Part shown: one piece after another, positions 51,045-59,786 of the stretch
Layout: each line of letters starts with the position of its first letter
Numbering within the stretch: position 1 is the first letter of the stretch
Assembly: GCA_017518185.1 (NCBI GenBank)
Contig: JAFWWB010000072.1
Location: forward strand, 1-64,000
Origin: Lachnospiraceae bacterium
GTDB lineage: Bacteria; Bacillota; Clostridia; Lachnospirales; Lachnospiraceae
Reading direction: 5' to 3'
Length of the DNA: 64,000 nt
Notes under the pieces: generated by a model
Database searches by the model: none
Told to the model about the DNA's origin: nothing
Seen by the model: only the letters and a program-made list of their open reading frames with translations
Made by a program: the position numbers and the translations under genes

Positions 51045-51086
51045 CTCCTTAGTTTTGTTTAATGTGAGGATGGTTTCGAACTCACA
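51045..51086 (-). ncRNA. PreQ1-I riboswitch controlling queT translation
   Basis: In the RNA sense, TGTGAG pairs with CTCACA around a TTCGAAACCATC loop, followed by the A-rich tail TTAAACAAAACTAAGGAG. This is the compact preQ1-I layout. The tail contains the queT ribosome site AAGGAG, which would be locked in the pseudoknot when preQ1 binds. The element fills almost all of the 60-base gap between prs and queT. Confidence 0.87.
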
Positions 51087-51100
51087 GGGAAGCTTTTTTA

Positions 51101-52297
51101 TCAGGTGTTCCCGGCCTGTTCCTTCTTGTATTCCGTGATCAGCGTCTGGATACGCTCGCTGGGATCCAGGAGGTCGCTGATGGAGGTATCGTGGTTCAGC
51201 GTGTCGATGATGTAGGCGATGTACTTGCTCATATCGCAGCTGATGTACCATTCGCGCTCAAGGAGCTCCGGTGACTGGTAGATCAGGTTGGTGGTGAGCA
51301 CCTTGGTGATGAGCCCGTCATCATATGCCTTGTCGAAACGCTCAAGGCCGCCGGAGAAGAGACCGAAGGTGGTGAAGCAGAATATGCGCCTTGCCTTGCG
51401 CTTCTTAAGCTCTGCGGCAACCTCCAGCATGCTCTCGCCCGAAGCTATCATATCGTCAACGATGATCATGTCCTTGCCTTCCACATCCGTGCCCAGGAAT
51501 TCGTGGGCAACGATGGGGTTGCGGCCGTTCACGATCTTTGTGTAATCGCGGCGCTTGTAGAACATACCTACGTCGAGGCCGAGGACGTTGGCCATGTATA
51601 TTGCCCTTCCCATGGCGCCCTCGTCGGGGCTTATGACCATCATGTGGCCTGCATCTATCTCAAGATCCTTTATATTCTTGCAGAGGGACTTGATGAACTG
51701 GTATGCTGGCTGTACGGTCTCGAAGCCGTTTAAGGGGATGGCGTTCTGCACTCTGGGATCATGGGCATCGAAGGTGATTATGTTCTCCACGCCCATGCCC
51801 ACCAGCTCCTGAAGGGCCAGCGCGCAGTCAAGGGATTCGCGGGCCGTCCTCTTGTGCTGGCGGCTCTCGTAAAGGAAGGGCATGATGACGGTGATACGTC
51901 TTGCCTTTCCGCCCAGTGCGGCGATTATACGCTTGAGATCCTGATAGTGGTCATCCGGCGACATGTGGGTTATGGTGCCGAAATGCGAATAGGTCAGGCT
52001 GTAGTTGCAGACATCCACCATAAGGTAGAGGTCGTGGCCGCGGACCGATTCCATGATTATGCCCTTTGCTTCACCTGTCCCGAAACGGGGGACCTGGGCA
52101 TTCAGTATATAGCTGTCACGTTTGTAGCCGGAGAAAGCCAGGGTATCGGCGTGCTCGTTCTCACGTTCCTGACGCCATCTCACCAGGTAGCTGTCCACTT
52201 TTTTTCCCAGCTCCCGGCAGCCCTCCAGAGGTATTATACCCAGGGAACCCACAGGTATGGTATCGAGGTTGCGCAGATCGTCTTTTTGCGTTGACAT
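51101..52297 (-). CDS. prs: Ribose-phosphate pyrophosphokinase
   Basis: The 398-residue protein has the PRPP synthase catalytic flexible loop and metal region (MPFLYESRQHKRTARESLDC, FDAHDPRVQNAIP), the pyrophosphate region (ISPDEGAMGRAIYMANVLG, FYKRRDYTKI) and the PRPP-binding motif MIIVDDMIASGESMLEVAAE. It makes PRPP from ribose 5-phosphate and ATP for nucleotide, NAD and amino acid synthesis. At 398 residues it is longer than the usual 310-330, with extra sequence at the N-terminus and between motifs, which is a known clostridial variant. AGAGAGGA precedes the ATG. Confidence 0.93.
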   Translation of the reverse strand: MSTQKDDLRNLDTIPVGSLGIIPLEGCRELGKKVDSYLVRWRQERENEHADTLAFSGYKRDSYILNAQVPRFGTGEAKGIIMESVRGHDLYLMVDVCNYSLTYSHFGTITHMSPDDHYQDLKRIIAALGGKARRITVIMPFLYESRQHKRTARESLDCALALQELVGMGVENIITFDAHDPRVQNAIPLNGFETVQPAYQFIKSLCKNIKDLEIDAGHMMVISPDEGAMGRAIYMANVLGLDVGMFYKRRDYTKIVNGRNPIVAHEFLGTDVEGKDMIIVDDMIASGESMLEVAAELKKRKARRIFCFTTFGLFSGGLERFDKAYDDGLITKVLTTNLIYQSPELLEREWYISCDMSKYIAYIIDTLNHDTSISDLLDPSERIQTLITEYKKEQAGNT

Positions 52298-52333
52298 AAA
52301 AATTCCTCTCTTTCTTTGGTAGAAAAACGCTTA

Positions 52334-53317
52334 TCAGCTGCCATAGCTTGCCTCTATCTTTTTCTGGAGGCGTATATCTTTGCCCGTCAGGTGCAGGATA
52401 TCACAGTTATCGGCAAGACGGGAGAAGAGCCTGTCGGTATAGGTCTGCCGCAGCTCCTCAAGATTAAAATTGGTAGAGGTGAGTACCGAGCGGTGCCGCC
52501 GCGCTCTTTCGTTCAGCACGGTAAAGAGCTGGCTCCTTGTAAACTCGTTCACCTGCTCCGTACCCAGATCGTCTATGATCAGCAGGTCGGAGGAAAACAA
52601 TCTTTCGTAAAGGCTGTTCAGCTCGTCCTTTTCCTTACCATAATATACGGAAGAAACGGAAAGGAACAGCTGCTGCGCACTAAAATATAGTATGGAAAAG
52701 CCTCTGTCAAGAAGTTCTTTTGCAACACAGCCGGAAAGAAAGGATTTTCCTATCCCGACAGGGCCGAAGAGCATGAGATTTCTTCCCGAAGGAAAAGCCT
52801 CTATAAAGGAACGGCACTGCCTGACCGCCTCTTCGAAGGCCCTCAGTTCTTCGCCTTTGTAGAATCTTGTGGACATGCGGGAGAAGTTGTTCTCCTCGAG
52901 TATGTGCTCAAGCTGTGAGGCATCGTACAGGGATTCTACTTCCAGTTTTTTGAAACAGCTGCATTTTTCGCCGTTCACAAAGCCGGTGTCACGGCAGGCG
53001 CTACAGTGGAAGGAGGGATCCAGATAATCCTCCGTATAGCCGTGCTCCGAAAGGAGAGCGCGCTTTTTACCGCTTATGGCATCTATCTTTTTCCGGAGCT
53101 CGTCGAGGGCTTCCGCGCGTCGGGCCGGATCTTCTTCGGAGACCATCACCCGGGCGTTCTTCATGGAAAGGGAGATCATCTCCTCATCCAGGTTTTTTAT
53201 TCCGGGGATCTTCTCTGCGATCTCATCCTTACGGCGGCGGAGGGCATAGTCATTCTCAAGCCGCCGCTGTTCGTAGACACGCTTTATCTTTTCGAATTGT
53301 TCGTTGGTAAGCGACAT
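52334..53317 (-). CDS. dnaC: DnaC/DnaI-type helicase loader
   Basis: The 327-residue protein has an N-terminal helical region, a zinc-binding cluster (CSACRDTGFVNGEKCSCF) and an AAA+ ATPase domain: Walker A MLFGPVGIGKSFLSGCVAKE, Walker B LLIIDDLGTEQ, sensor VLTSTNFNLEELR and an Arg finger region DRLFSRL. It loads the replicative helicase at origins. It is encoded two bases after dnaD, and the two proteins act together in primosome assembly. Confidence 0.93.
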   Translation of the reverse strand: MSLTNEQFEKIKRVYEQRRLENDYALRRRKDEIAEKIPGIKNLDEEMISLSMKNARVMVSEEDPARRAEALDELRKKIDAISGKKRALLSEHGYTEDYLDPSFHCSACRDTGFVNGEKCSCFKKLEVESLYDASQLEHILEENNFSRMSTRFYKGEELRAFEEAVRQCRSFIEAFPSGRNLMLFGPVGIGKSFLSGCVAKELLDRGFSILYFSAQQLFLSVSSVYYGKEKDELNSLYERLFSSDLLIIDDLGTEQVNEFTRSQLFTVLNERARRHRSVLTSTNFNLEELRQTYTDRLFSRLADNCDILHLTGKDIRLQKKIEASYGS

Positions 53318-53318
53318 A

Positions 53319-54368
53319 TCAGTTATTCACCAGTTTTTCAGTCAGTTCTGCGAAATCATAATCCTGCTTCTCTATACGGGAATAGCTCCCGTTTTTTGCG
53401 GAGTGCCCGGACTCGCGGCGGGGGGAGCTTAAGCTCCTGAAGGCGCTGTCGGCAGCAGCCACACCTTCCATTGTATGAACACCCTTGTCGTGCCACATCT
53501 TAAGTATGGTCTCCGCATAGGCAAAGCGGTTGGCGTCCACTGCCAGCACTGTCCGTCCGCAGGCTTCCTCTATGAGTTCCATGGAGAAACCGTAGCTGTC
53601 CAGCCAACGGCTGATGAGCTTCTGTTCCATGGGAGCGGGTTCGCCGCTGCGGCCGAGAAGCTTCATGATGCGTCTGGTGCGCTCATCGGTGCCTTTGGCG
53701 GTCTCGGCCTTAGCCTCCTCAACAGTGGAGATGCCCTTCTCGGCCCAGGCTTCCGCCGTGGCCTTAATATACTGAAAGCTGTTCTTTCCGCTGCCTATGC
53801 AGTGCTGGAGCAGGTAATCGATGAGTTCGGTGGAAAAGCCCAGCTTTTTATGGATGTACATGAGGCTTCGCACCTGGGCTTCGCTCAGGGGGCGGCCGCT
53901 GTACTGTTCCGCAGCCATGATGAGGCAGGCGGTATCGTTGTCGGATCTGAAGCTTTCCATATCGTCCTTTTCCGCAGCCTTTACGGCTGCTGCGGGCTCA
54001 TCCTCCGCGGCGGAGGGTGAGGCTGTGATCTCTTCGCAAAGCTCGATGATGCCGCTTCTGCTGCCGGAGGGAGCGCTGAGCTTCGAAAGACGGATCCCGG
54101 CGATCTCGCCGGCGCTGCCGAAGGTCATGGAAAGGATGCCCTTTCTTTCCCAGTAACGCAGTGCGCGCATGATATCCTTCTCGGAATAGTTCAGGAAGTC
54201 AGCCAGTGTGTTAAGGTCGGCCGGTATGCCTGCCGATATGCTGCGCCTCAGATAAAGATAGAGCTTGATCTGGGCATCATTGGCATCCTTCATAAAGTGA
54301 TCGATAAAAACGTTGGGCAGGAGCGTAACACCGCTTCCCGCGTCAGCAGAAAGATTAACAGGTAACAT
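53319..54368 (-). CDS. dnaD: DnaD-domain replication initiation protein
   Basis: The 349-residue protein begins with a winged-helix region (FIDHFMKDANDAQIKLYLYL, LADFLNYSEKDIMRALRYWE, RKGILSM). Two DnaD-type C-terminal domains follow (LSEAQVRSLMYIHKKLGFST, IKATAEAWAEKGISTVEEAK, and again LISRWLDSYGFSMELIEEAC, AETILKMWHDKGVHTMEGV). Clostridial proteins with this layout combine DnaD- and DnaB-like functions in helicase loading. GGAAGG precedes the ATG. The promoter and DnaA boxes upstream suggest that DnaA controls it. Confidence 0.92.
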   Translation of the reverse strand: MLPVNLSADAGSGVTLLPNVFIDHFMKDANDAQIKLYLYLRRSISAGIPADLNTLADFLNYSEKDIMRALRYWERKGILSMTFGSAGEIAGIRLSKLSAPSGSRSGIIELCEEITASPSAAEDEPAAAVKAAEKDDMESFRSDNDTACLIMAAEQYSGRPLSEAQVRSLMYIHKKLGFSTELIDYLLQHCIGSGKNSFQYIKATAEAWAEKGISTVEEAKAETAKGTDERTRRIMKLLGRSGEPAPMEQKLISRWLDSYGFSMELIEEACGRTVLAVDANRFAYAETILKMWHDKGVHTMEGVAAADSAFRSLSSPRRESGHSAKNGSYSRIEKQDYDFAELTEKLVNN

Positions 54369-54413
54369 TTTATTGACCTTCCGTTATTTTTTTCTTCAGG
54401 GATTGCATGGGAA

Positions 54414-54441
54414 AGTATAGCACCTGAAGCCGGAAAATCAA
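54414..54441 (-). promoter_or_regulatory. Promoter of the dnaD-dnaC operon
   Basis: On the minus strand, TTGATT (54441-54436), a 16-base spacer ending in TGC (extended -10) and TATACT (54419-54414). The leader is about 40 bases. Confidence 0.7.
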
Positions 54442-54448
54442 TGTCCGG

Positions 54449-54504
54449 AAATCCACAACTCCATATACATTGGGGCTTTCAGCCATTGTGGATTATGTGG
54501 ATAA
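54449..54504. promoter_or_regulatory. DnaA box cluster upstream of dnaD
   Basis: TGTGGATAA (54496-54504, a perfect TTATCCACA on the minus strand) directly abuts TGTGGATTA (54487-54495, one mismatch). AAATCCACA (54449-54457) in the opposite orientation lies eight bases beyond the dnaD -35. Three boxes in 56 bases are unlikely by chance. Confidence 0.75.
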
Positions 54505-54586
54505 GAGGTTGCGTTTTGTATTATGCCCGCTGAACAGGCGGGATTTTGCTCAACAGAAAGATGTCTAAAAATTTTTTTCCGGGAGC

Positions 54587-55972
54587 CTATCTTCCCAGCA
54601 GCATATCACCGACCCTGTAGATGTCGCCGGCGCCCATTGTCAGCACCAGATCACCGGGCTGCGCGTTCAGCAGAATGAAGTCCACGATGTCCCCGAAATA
54701 GCGGAAATAATGGGCTTCACAGCCCTTTGCGGCCACGAGCTTCTGAAGATCTCCCGAGGATATCCCCAGGCTGTCAGTCTCCCTTGCCGCATATATGTCG
54801 GCAAGTATGACACAGTCCGCAGAGGAAAGGGCTTCCGCAAATTCGTTCATGAACGCCTTTGTGCGGGTGTAGGTGTGGGGCTGGAAGATGAGATACAGCT
54901 TTTTATGCGGGTAATGCGCCGCTGCGCTTAAGGTCGCCTTTATCTCCGTGGGATGGTGGGCGTAGTCGTCTATTATGGTTATGGGATCCCCGGTGCCGAG
55001 CTTCCCCTTCAGCTCGAAACGGCGCTCCGTGCCGCCGAAGGAGGAGAGTCCGCTGAGTATATGCTCACGGGACATGCCGAAAAGCTCACCGGCCGCAAAG
55101 GCAGCAAGGGAATCGTATACGTTGTGCTCACCCACCAGGGAGAGGGAAACGGGTACGGTCTCATCCCCATGATGCAGGATATAGGAGGTCCTGCCTTTTT
55201 CATCATAACCTATGTCGCTGCAGTAATAATCCGCCGTGCTGTCGGGCCCGAAGGTCACGATGCGGCATTTGAGCCCTGCGGTGAAGTTTTCCAGATCGTC
55301 GATGGTTTTGTTTATTATGATGGTGCCGTCCTCCGGGACAAGCTCCGCAAAACGCCGGAAGGAAGCCCTTATGTCGTTTATATCCTTAAAGAAGTCCAGG
55401 TGGTCTTCTTCTATGTTCAGTATGACTTCCGCTTTCGGGAAGAATTCCAGGAAACTGTTGGTATATTCGCAGGCTTCGGTGACGAAGAAGCCCGAATGTC
55501 CTATCCGGAGATTGGAGCCGATGGAAGGGAGTATCCCGCCTATGGAAAGGGTGGGATCCGAGCCGGCGGCCAGCAGGATCTCGGAGATCATGGAAGTGGT
55601 GGTGGTCTTTCCGTGGGTGCCGGCGACTGCCAGAGGCAGCTCATAGGCCTTCATTATCTGTCCGAGAAGGGTGGCCCTCGTGATCATGGGGATGCCTCTT
55701 CTTACGGTCTCGTCGTATTCGGGATTCCCGGGCTTTATGGCGGCGCTGTATACCACCAGTTCTATATCAGCGGTGATGTTTCCGGCACTCTGGCCGATGT
55801 GGATCTCTGCGCCGGCGGAGCTGAGTTCCTCCGTGAGCTCCGAAGGCACTGCATCGGAGCCGGATACCTTAAAGCCCCTGTTCAGAAGTATGCGGGCCAG
55901 GCCGCTCATGCTTATGCCGCCTATGCCGATAAAATGGACCCGTACGGGTTTTGAAAGATCTGTCTCATACAT
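54587..55972 (-). CDS. murC: UDP-N-acetylmuramate-L-alanine ligase
   Basis: The start is ATG 55972, nine bases after GGGAGG; the long upstream extension to 56134 has no ribosome site and passes through a promoter. The 461-residue ligase has VHFIGIGGISMSGLARILLN, the ATP loop VAGTHGKTTTTSMISEILL, TNSFLEFFPKAEVILNIEEDHLD split over two strands, IIDDYAHHPTEIKATLSAA and LIFQPHTYTRTKAF. It adds L-alanine to UDP-MurNAc in peptidoglycan synthesis. An extended -10 promoter sits just upstream. Confidence 0.97.
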   Translation of the reverse strand: MYETDLSKPVRVHFIGIGGISMSGLARILLNRGFKVSGSDAVPSELTEELSSAGAEIHIGQSAGNITADIELVVYSAAIKPGNPEYDETVRRGIPMITRATLLGQIMKAYELPLAVAGTHGKTTTTSMISEILLAAGSDPTLSIGGILPSIGSNLRIGHSGFFVTEACEYTNSFLEFFPKAEVILNIEEDHLDFFKDINDIRASFRRFAELVPEDGTIIINKTIDDLENFTAGLKCRIVTFGPDSTADYYCSDIGYDEKGRTSYILHHGDETVPVSLSLVGEHNVYDSLAAFAAGELFGMSREHILSGLSSFGGTERRFELKGKLGTGDPITIIDDYAHHPTEIKATLSAAAHYPHKKLYLIFQPHTYTRTKAFMNEFAEALSSADCVILADIYAARETDSLGISSGDLQKLVAAKGCEAHYFRYFGDIVDFILLNAQPGDLVLTMGAGDIYRVGDMLLGR

Positions 55973-55994
55973 GATTTTGTGCCTCCCGGAAGAG

Positions 55995-56003
55995 ATTATA
56001 ACA
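55995..56003 (-). promoter_or_regulatory. Extended -10 promoter of murC
   Basis: On the minus strand, TGTTATAAT gives a TGn plus consensus TATAAT about 22 bases before the murC ATG. No good -35 is present. Confidence 0.5.
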
Positions 56004-56134
56004 GAATATGGTGTAAAAGAGAAGAATGAGGGGATAATAAAATCACACAAGAGCGGGGGCCTGCAAAAGATTATATTTGTGCATACTGACGGGAGATGCG
56101 AAAGGCTTTTTGTGAAAAAGTTTGAAAAAAACAT

Positions 56135-56163
56135 TTCACTTTCATAAAAAATTGTGCTATAAT
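56135..56163 (+). promoter_or_regulatory. Promoter of glgC-glgD
   Basis: TTCACT (56135-56140), a 17-base spacer ending in TGC and consensus TATAAT (56158-56163). The leader of about 100 bases before glgC shows no recognised riboswitch. Confidence 0.75.
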
Positions 56164-56266
56164 ACCGATTAGCCTTTCGGAGGGGGACTTTTCCTACCGG
56201 GCGGGGGATAGCGCATTGTAAATTGCGTTGGGTGTTACAAAAATCTTAGAGCTACGAGGTGATCTC

Positions 56267-57535
56267 ATGGTAAAAAAAGAAATGATAGCCATGCTCCTTG
56301 CGGGCGGACAGGGGAGCCGGCTGGGTGTTCTGACCAGAAAAGTGGCCAAGCCCGCGGTCTCTTTCGGCGGTAAATACCGTATCATCGACTTTCCGCTGAG
56401 CAACTGTATCGATTCGGGCGTAGACACCGTCGGTGTGCTTACGCAGTATCAGCCTCTGCGTCTTAATACGCATATAGGCATCGGCATTCCCTGGGATCTT
56501 GACCGGAATGTGGGCGGTGTAACGGTGCTGCCGCCTTACGAGAAGAGCACCAACAGCGAGTGGTATACAGGTACCGCAAATGCCATATACCAGAACCTGG
56601 ATTATATGGAGAGCTTCAATCCCGATTATGTGCTCATCCTTTCCGGTGACCACATATACAAGATGGACTACGAGGTCATGCTGGATTTCCACAAGGCCAA
56701 CGGCGCCGAGGTGACCCTGGCCGTTATGCCCGTGCCCATTGAGGAGGCAAAGCGTTTCGGTATCGTTATAACGGATGAAAACCGCAAGATCGTGGATTTC
56801 GAGGAGAAGCCCGAGAATCCCCGTTCAAATCTTGCGTCCATGGGTATTTACATATTTAACTGGAAGACGCTGAAGGAAGCCCTGATCGCCAAGGCGGACC
56901 AGCCTGCGCTGGACTTCGGAAAGCACGTCATTCCTTACTGCCACCAGAACCAGGCACCCATATATGCATATGAGTACAACGGCTACTGGAAGGATGTAGG
57001 AACCCTTCATTCCTATTGGGAAGCGAACATGGAGCTCATCGACATCGTTCCCGAGTTCAACCTTTATGAGGAGTACTGGAAGATCTACACGAAGTCCGAT
57101 ACACTGACTCCCCAGTATATCTCAGCGGACGGCGTGGTGGAGCGCAGCCTCATAGGCGAGGGCGCGTCCATCTACGGCGAGGTTTATTCCTCCATCATCG
57201 GCTGCAATGTTGAGATAGGCAAGGGCACGGTGGTAAGGGATTCCATCATAATGAATGACACCGTTATAGGTGAGAACTGCGAGATAAACAAGACCATCAT
57301 AGCCGAGAATACCGTGGTGAAGGATGGCGTTAAGACAGGCGTGGGAGAGGAAGTGGACAACGAGACCGATCCCCACATCTATAATCACGGTCTGGTCTGC
57401 ATCGGCGAACATACGGAGGTTCCTTCCGGCGTATCCATAGGAAAGAACACCGTGATCTTCGGTAAGACCGAAGCTTCCGATTATCCGGACAAGGCACTTG
57501 CCGGCGGAAAATCTCTGATAAAGGAGGGCAAGTGA
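56267..57535 (+). CDS. glgC: Glucose-1-phosphate adenylyltransferase, catalytic subunit
   Basis: ATG 56267 follows GAGGTGATCTC, giving 422 residues; the frame extension to 56228 lacks a ribosome site. Motifs are [87 protein letters not shown] and a C-terminal left-handed beta helix ([20 protein letters not shown]). It makes ADP-glucose, the committed step of glycogen synthesis. It is followed within two bases by glgD, the typical Firmicutes pair. Confidence 0.97.
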   Translation: MVKKEMIAMLLAGGQGSRLGVLTRKVAKPAVSFGGKYRIIDFPLSNCIDSGVDTVGVLTQYQPLRLNTHIGIGIPWDLDRNVGGVTVLPPYEKSTNSEWYTGTANAIYQNLDYMESFNPDYVLILSGDHIYKMDYEVMLDFHKANGAEVTLAVMPVPIEEAKRFGIVITDENRKIVDFEEKPENPRSNLASMGIYIFNWKTLKEALIAKADQPALDFGKHVIPYCHQNQAPIYAYEYNGYWKDVGTLHSYWEANMELIDIVPEFNLYEEYWKIYTKSDTLTPQYISADGVVERSLIGEGASIYGEVYSSIIGCNVEIGKGTVVRDSIIMNDTVIGENCEINKTIIAENTVVKDGVKTGVGEEVDNETDPHIYNHGLVCIGEHTEVPSGVSIGKNTVIFGKTEASDYPDKALAGGKSLIKEGK

Positions 57536-57537
57536 AT

Positions 57538-58662
57538 ATGAGAGCAATGGGAATAATCCTTGCCGGCGGCGGCATGAAGCACAGCAGGATGGGTGAGCTG
57601 GCAGCCCGAAGGGCAGTGGCGGCAATGCCCGTGGCAGGAAGCTACAGGAGCATCGACTTCGCCCTCAGCAACATGACCAACTCCCACATACAGAAGGTGG
57701 CCGTGCTGACCCAGGATAATGCCAGGAGCCTGAACGAGCACTTAAGCTCATCCAAGTGGTGGGACTTCGGCAGAAAGCAGGGCGGCATGTACGTTTTCAC
57801 TCCCACCCGTACGCTGGATAATGCGGAGTGGTACAGGGGAACAGCCGATTCCATAGCGCAGAATCTGGAGTTCATCAAGGACAGCCACGAGCCCTATGTG
57901 GTCATCGCTTCCGGCGATTGTGTCTATAAGATGGATTACAATAAAGTATTAGAATACCATATTGACAAAAAGGCGGATATTACTGTAGTATGTAAGGAAG
58001 TCGGCAGCAGCGTGAATGTAGAGCGTTTCGGCTGTGTAAAGACTGATATGGACGGCAGGATCACGGAATTTGAAGAGAAGCCCGTGAAGGCATCGTCAAG
58101 CACCATATCCTGCGGCATCTATATCATCCGCCGCCGCCAGCTCGTGGAGATGATCGAGAAGGCGGCACAGGAGAACCGCTACGATTTCGTTAATGACATC
58201 CTTATTAGATACAAGGATATCAAACGGATCTATGCGTACAAGATGACGGACTACTGGAAGAACATTTCCACGATCCAGGATTACTATGATACCAACATGG
58301 ATTTCCTGAATCCTGAGATAAGGAATTTCTTCTTCAGGCAGTACCCGGATATCTACTCAAAGATAGATGATCTGCCTCCTGCAAAATACAATGTGGGGGT
58401 TAGCGTGAAGAACAGCCTGGTGGCCAGCGGCAGCATCATCAACGGTACGGTTGAGAACTCAGTCATCTTTAAGAAGGTCTTTGTGGGGAACAACTGTACG
58501 ATCAAGAATTCCATCATCCTTAACGATGTTTATATCGGTGACAACACCTATATAGAGAACTGCATCGTTGAGGCGCGGGGAACAATACGTGCCAATTCCT
58601 CGCACAAAGGTGAGGATGGGATCCGGATCGTCGTTGAAAAGAACGAAAGGTATGTCATCTGA
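57538..58662 (+). CDS. glgD: GlgD, regulatory subunit of ADP-glucose pyrophosphorylase
   Basis: ATG 57538 (MRAMGIILAGGGMKHSRMGE) lies ten bases after GGAGG, giving 374 residues. It resembles GlgC but the catalytic loop is changed (AGGGMKHSRMGELAARRAV instead of [12 protein letters not shown]). The rest is intact: SYRSIDFALSNMTNSHIQKV, EWYRGTADSIAQNLEFIKD, VIASGDCVYKMDYNKVLEYH and a beta-helix end (NCTIKNSIILNDVYIGDNTY). GlgD assembles with GlgC and boosts its activity. Confidence 0.95.
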   Translation: MRAMGIILAGGGMKHSRMGELAARRAVAAMPVAGSYRSIDFALSNMTNSHIQKVAVLTQDNARSLNEHLSSSKWWDFGRKQGGMYVFTPTRTLDNAEWYRGTADSIAQNLEFIKDSHEPYVVIASGDCVYKMDYNKVLEYHIDKKADITVVCKEVGSSVNVERFGCVKTDMDGRITEFEEKPVKASSSTISCGIYIIRRRQLVEMIEKAAQENRYDFVNDILIRYKDIKRIYAYKMTDYWKNISTIQDYYDTNMDFLNPEIRNFFFRQYPDIYSKIDDLPPAKYNVGVSVKNSLVASGSIINGTVENSVIFKKVFVGNNCTIKNSIILNDVYIGDNTYIENCIVEARGTIRANSSHKGEDGIRIVVEKNERYVI

Positions 58663-58826
58663 TACGGATAAGGGTGACTTAAGACATACCCCGGGTACCA
58701 AGCAACTGAATACATAGTATCAGCGACTCTTCGACGAATTGACAACATGACGGTACGGTAGCAGTTGTAAATTCTATTAAGGATTGCGGAGGTTCCGCGT
58801 CCGGAGGAAAGGAGTTGACAGCGAGC

Positions 58827-59084
58827 ATGACCATCACAGACGTCCGAGTCCGTAAGGTGGACAAGGAAGGCAAGCTGAAGGCTGTTGTTTCCGTCACGAT
58901 CGAAGACTGCTTTGTGATACACGACATCAAGGTTATCGAGGGCGATCACGGTCTGTTCATCGCAATGCCCAGCCGTAAGGCACAGGATGGAACTTACAAA
59001 GACATCGCCCATCCCATCAATTCGGCTACACGCGAAGAACTGCAGCAAAGGATACTGAAGGCATACGACGAAATGCCCGAGTGA
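58827..59084 (+). CDS. spoVG: SpoVG, RNA/DNA-binding regulator
   Basis: ATG 58827 ([20 protein letters not shown]) gives 85 residues, close to the usual 85-97. [20 protein letters not shown] and [20 protein letters not shown] are near invariant in SpoVG. It binds nucleic acid and influences septation, sporulation and virulence genes in Firmicutes. The AAAGGAG lies 12 bases upstream, longer than ideal, with a TTG at 58815 directly after it. A small stem GCGGA-GGT-TCCGC (about 58785-58797) lies just before the ribosome site. No clear sigma-H promoter was found. Confidence 0.93.
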   Translation: MTITDVRVRKVDKEGKLKAVVSVTIEDCFVIHDIKVIEGDHGLFIAMPSRKAQDGTYKDIAHPINSATREELQQRILKAYDEMPE

Positions 59085-59110
59085 TCCGGAAAAAAAGAGA
59101 GTTGATCCTG

Positions 59111-59141
59111 CAGGAGACCTGCTGTTACGGCAGGTCTCCTG
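59111..59141 (+). terminator. Strong hairpin between spoVG and pth
   Basis: CAGGAGACCTGC (59111-59122), a 7-base loop and GCAGGTCTCCTG (59130-59141) form a perfect 12-base stem. The T-run after it is weak (GTCACGTTTAG), so it may be an inefficient terminator or an RNA end protected from decay. Confidence 0.6.
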
Positions 59142-59213
59142 TCACGTTTAGAGAAAAAAGGTAAAAAGGCATCAGGGCTCCTTCGGAGACAGCTCATGCC
59201 ACGAGGAAATAAT

Positions 59214-59786
59214 ATGTATATCATAGCGGGCCTGGGAAATCCGGGCACACAGTACAGAGGGACCAGGCATAACTGCGGCTTCTGCGCCCTGGATGCCTTA
59301 GGGCAGCGCCACAACATGGGTTACAATGACGACAAGTTCAAGGCCATGTTCGGCAAGGGCAGGATAGAGGGGCAGAGCGTCGTGCTGGTGAAGCCCCTTA
59401 CCTATATGAATCTGAGCGGCGAGGCCATAAGGGGCTTTGTCGACTATTTCAAGATCGACGTTCCCACGGAACTCATAGTTCTGTATGACGATATATATCT
59501 TCCGCCGGGACAGCTGAGGGTGAGGCCCTCCGGCAGCTCCGGAGGTCATAATGGCATAAAAAACATCACAAAAATGCTTGGAACACAAGATTTTGCACGG
59601 GTGAGGATCGGGGTCGGCGAAAAACCGAAGGATTGGGACCTGGCCGACTACGTGCTGAGCCGCTTTTCCGATGAGGAGGAAGAGAAGATGCAGGCGGCCT
59701 ATGTGAGGGCGGCCGAGGCTGTGGAGTGTATCCTCACGGAGGGTATAGAAACTGCCATGAACAGGTTTAACGTGAAGACGGAATGA
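59214..59786 (+). CDS. pth: Peptidyl-tRNA hydrolase
   Basis: ATG 59214 follows GAGGAAATAAT, giving 190 residues. Motifs are IAGLGNPGTQYRGTRHNCGF with the catalytic His, VLVKPLTYMNLSGEAIRGF, VLYDDIYLPPGQLRVRPSGS, SGGHNGIKNITKMLGTQDFA and RIGVGEKP. It recycles peptidyl-tRNA dropped from ribosomes. It overlaps mfd by four bases, and the pth-mfd pair is conserved across Firmicutes. Confidence 0.97.
   Translation: MYIIAGLGNPGTQYRGTRHNCGFCALDALGQRHNMGYNDDKFKAMFGKGRIEGQSVVLVKPLTYMNLSGEAIRGFVDYFKIDVPTELIVLYDDIYLPPGQLRVRPSGSSGGHNGIKNITKMLGTQDFARVRIGVGEKPKDWDLADYVLSRFSDEEEEKMQAAYVRAAEAVECILTEGIETAMNRFNVKTE

Noticed and set aside
58663-58826. Sigma-H promoter for spoVG
   Set aside because: A TTGACA at 58739 lacks a -10 at a usable distance, and no AGGAnnn-N11-GAAT pattern was found.
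59111-59141. B12-box-like CAGGAGACCTGC in the spoVG-pth hairpin
   Set aside because: It matches part of the B12 box seen at 15702-15717, but here it is simply one arm of a perfect stem. None of the other riboswitch elements is present.
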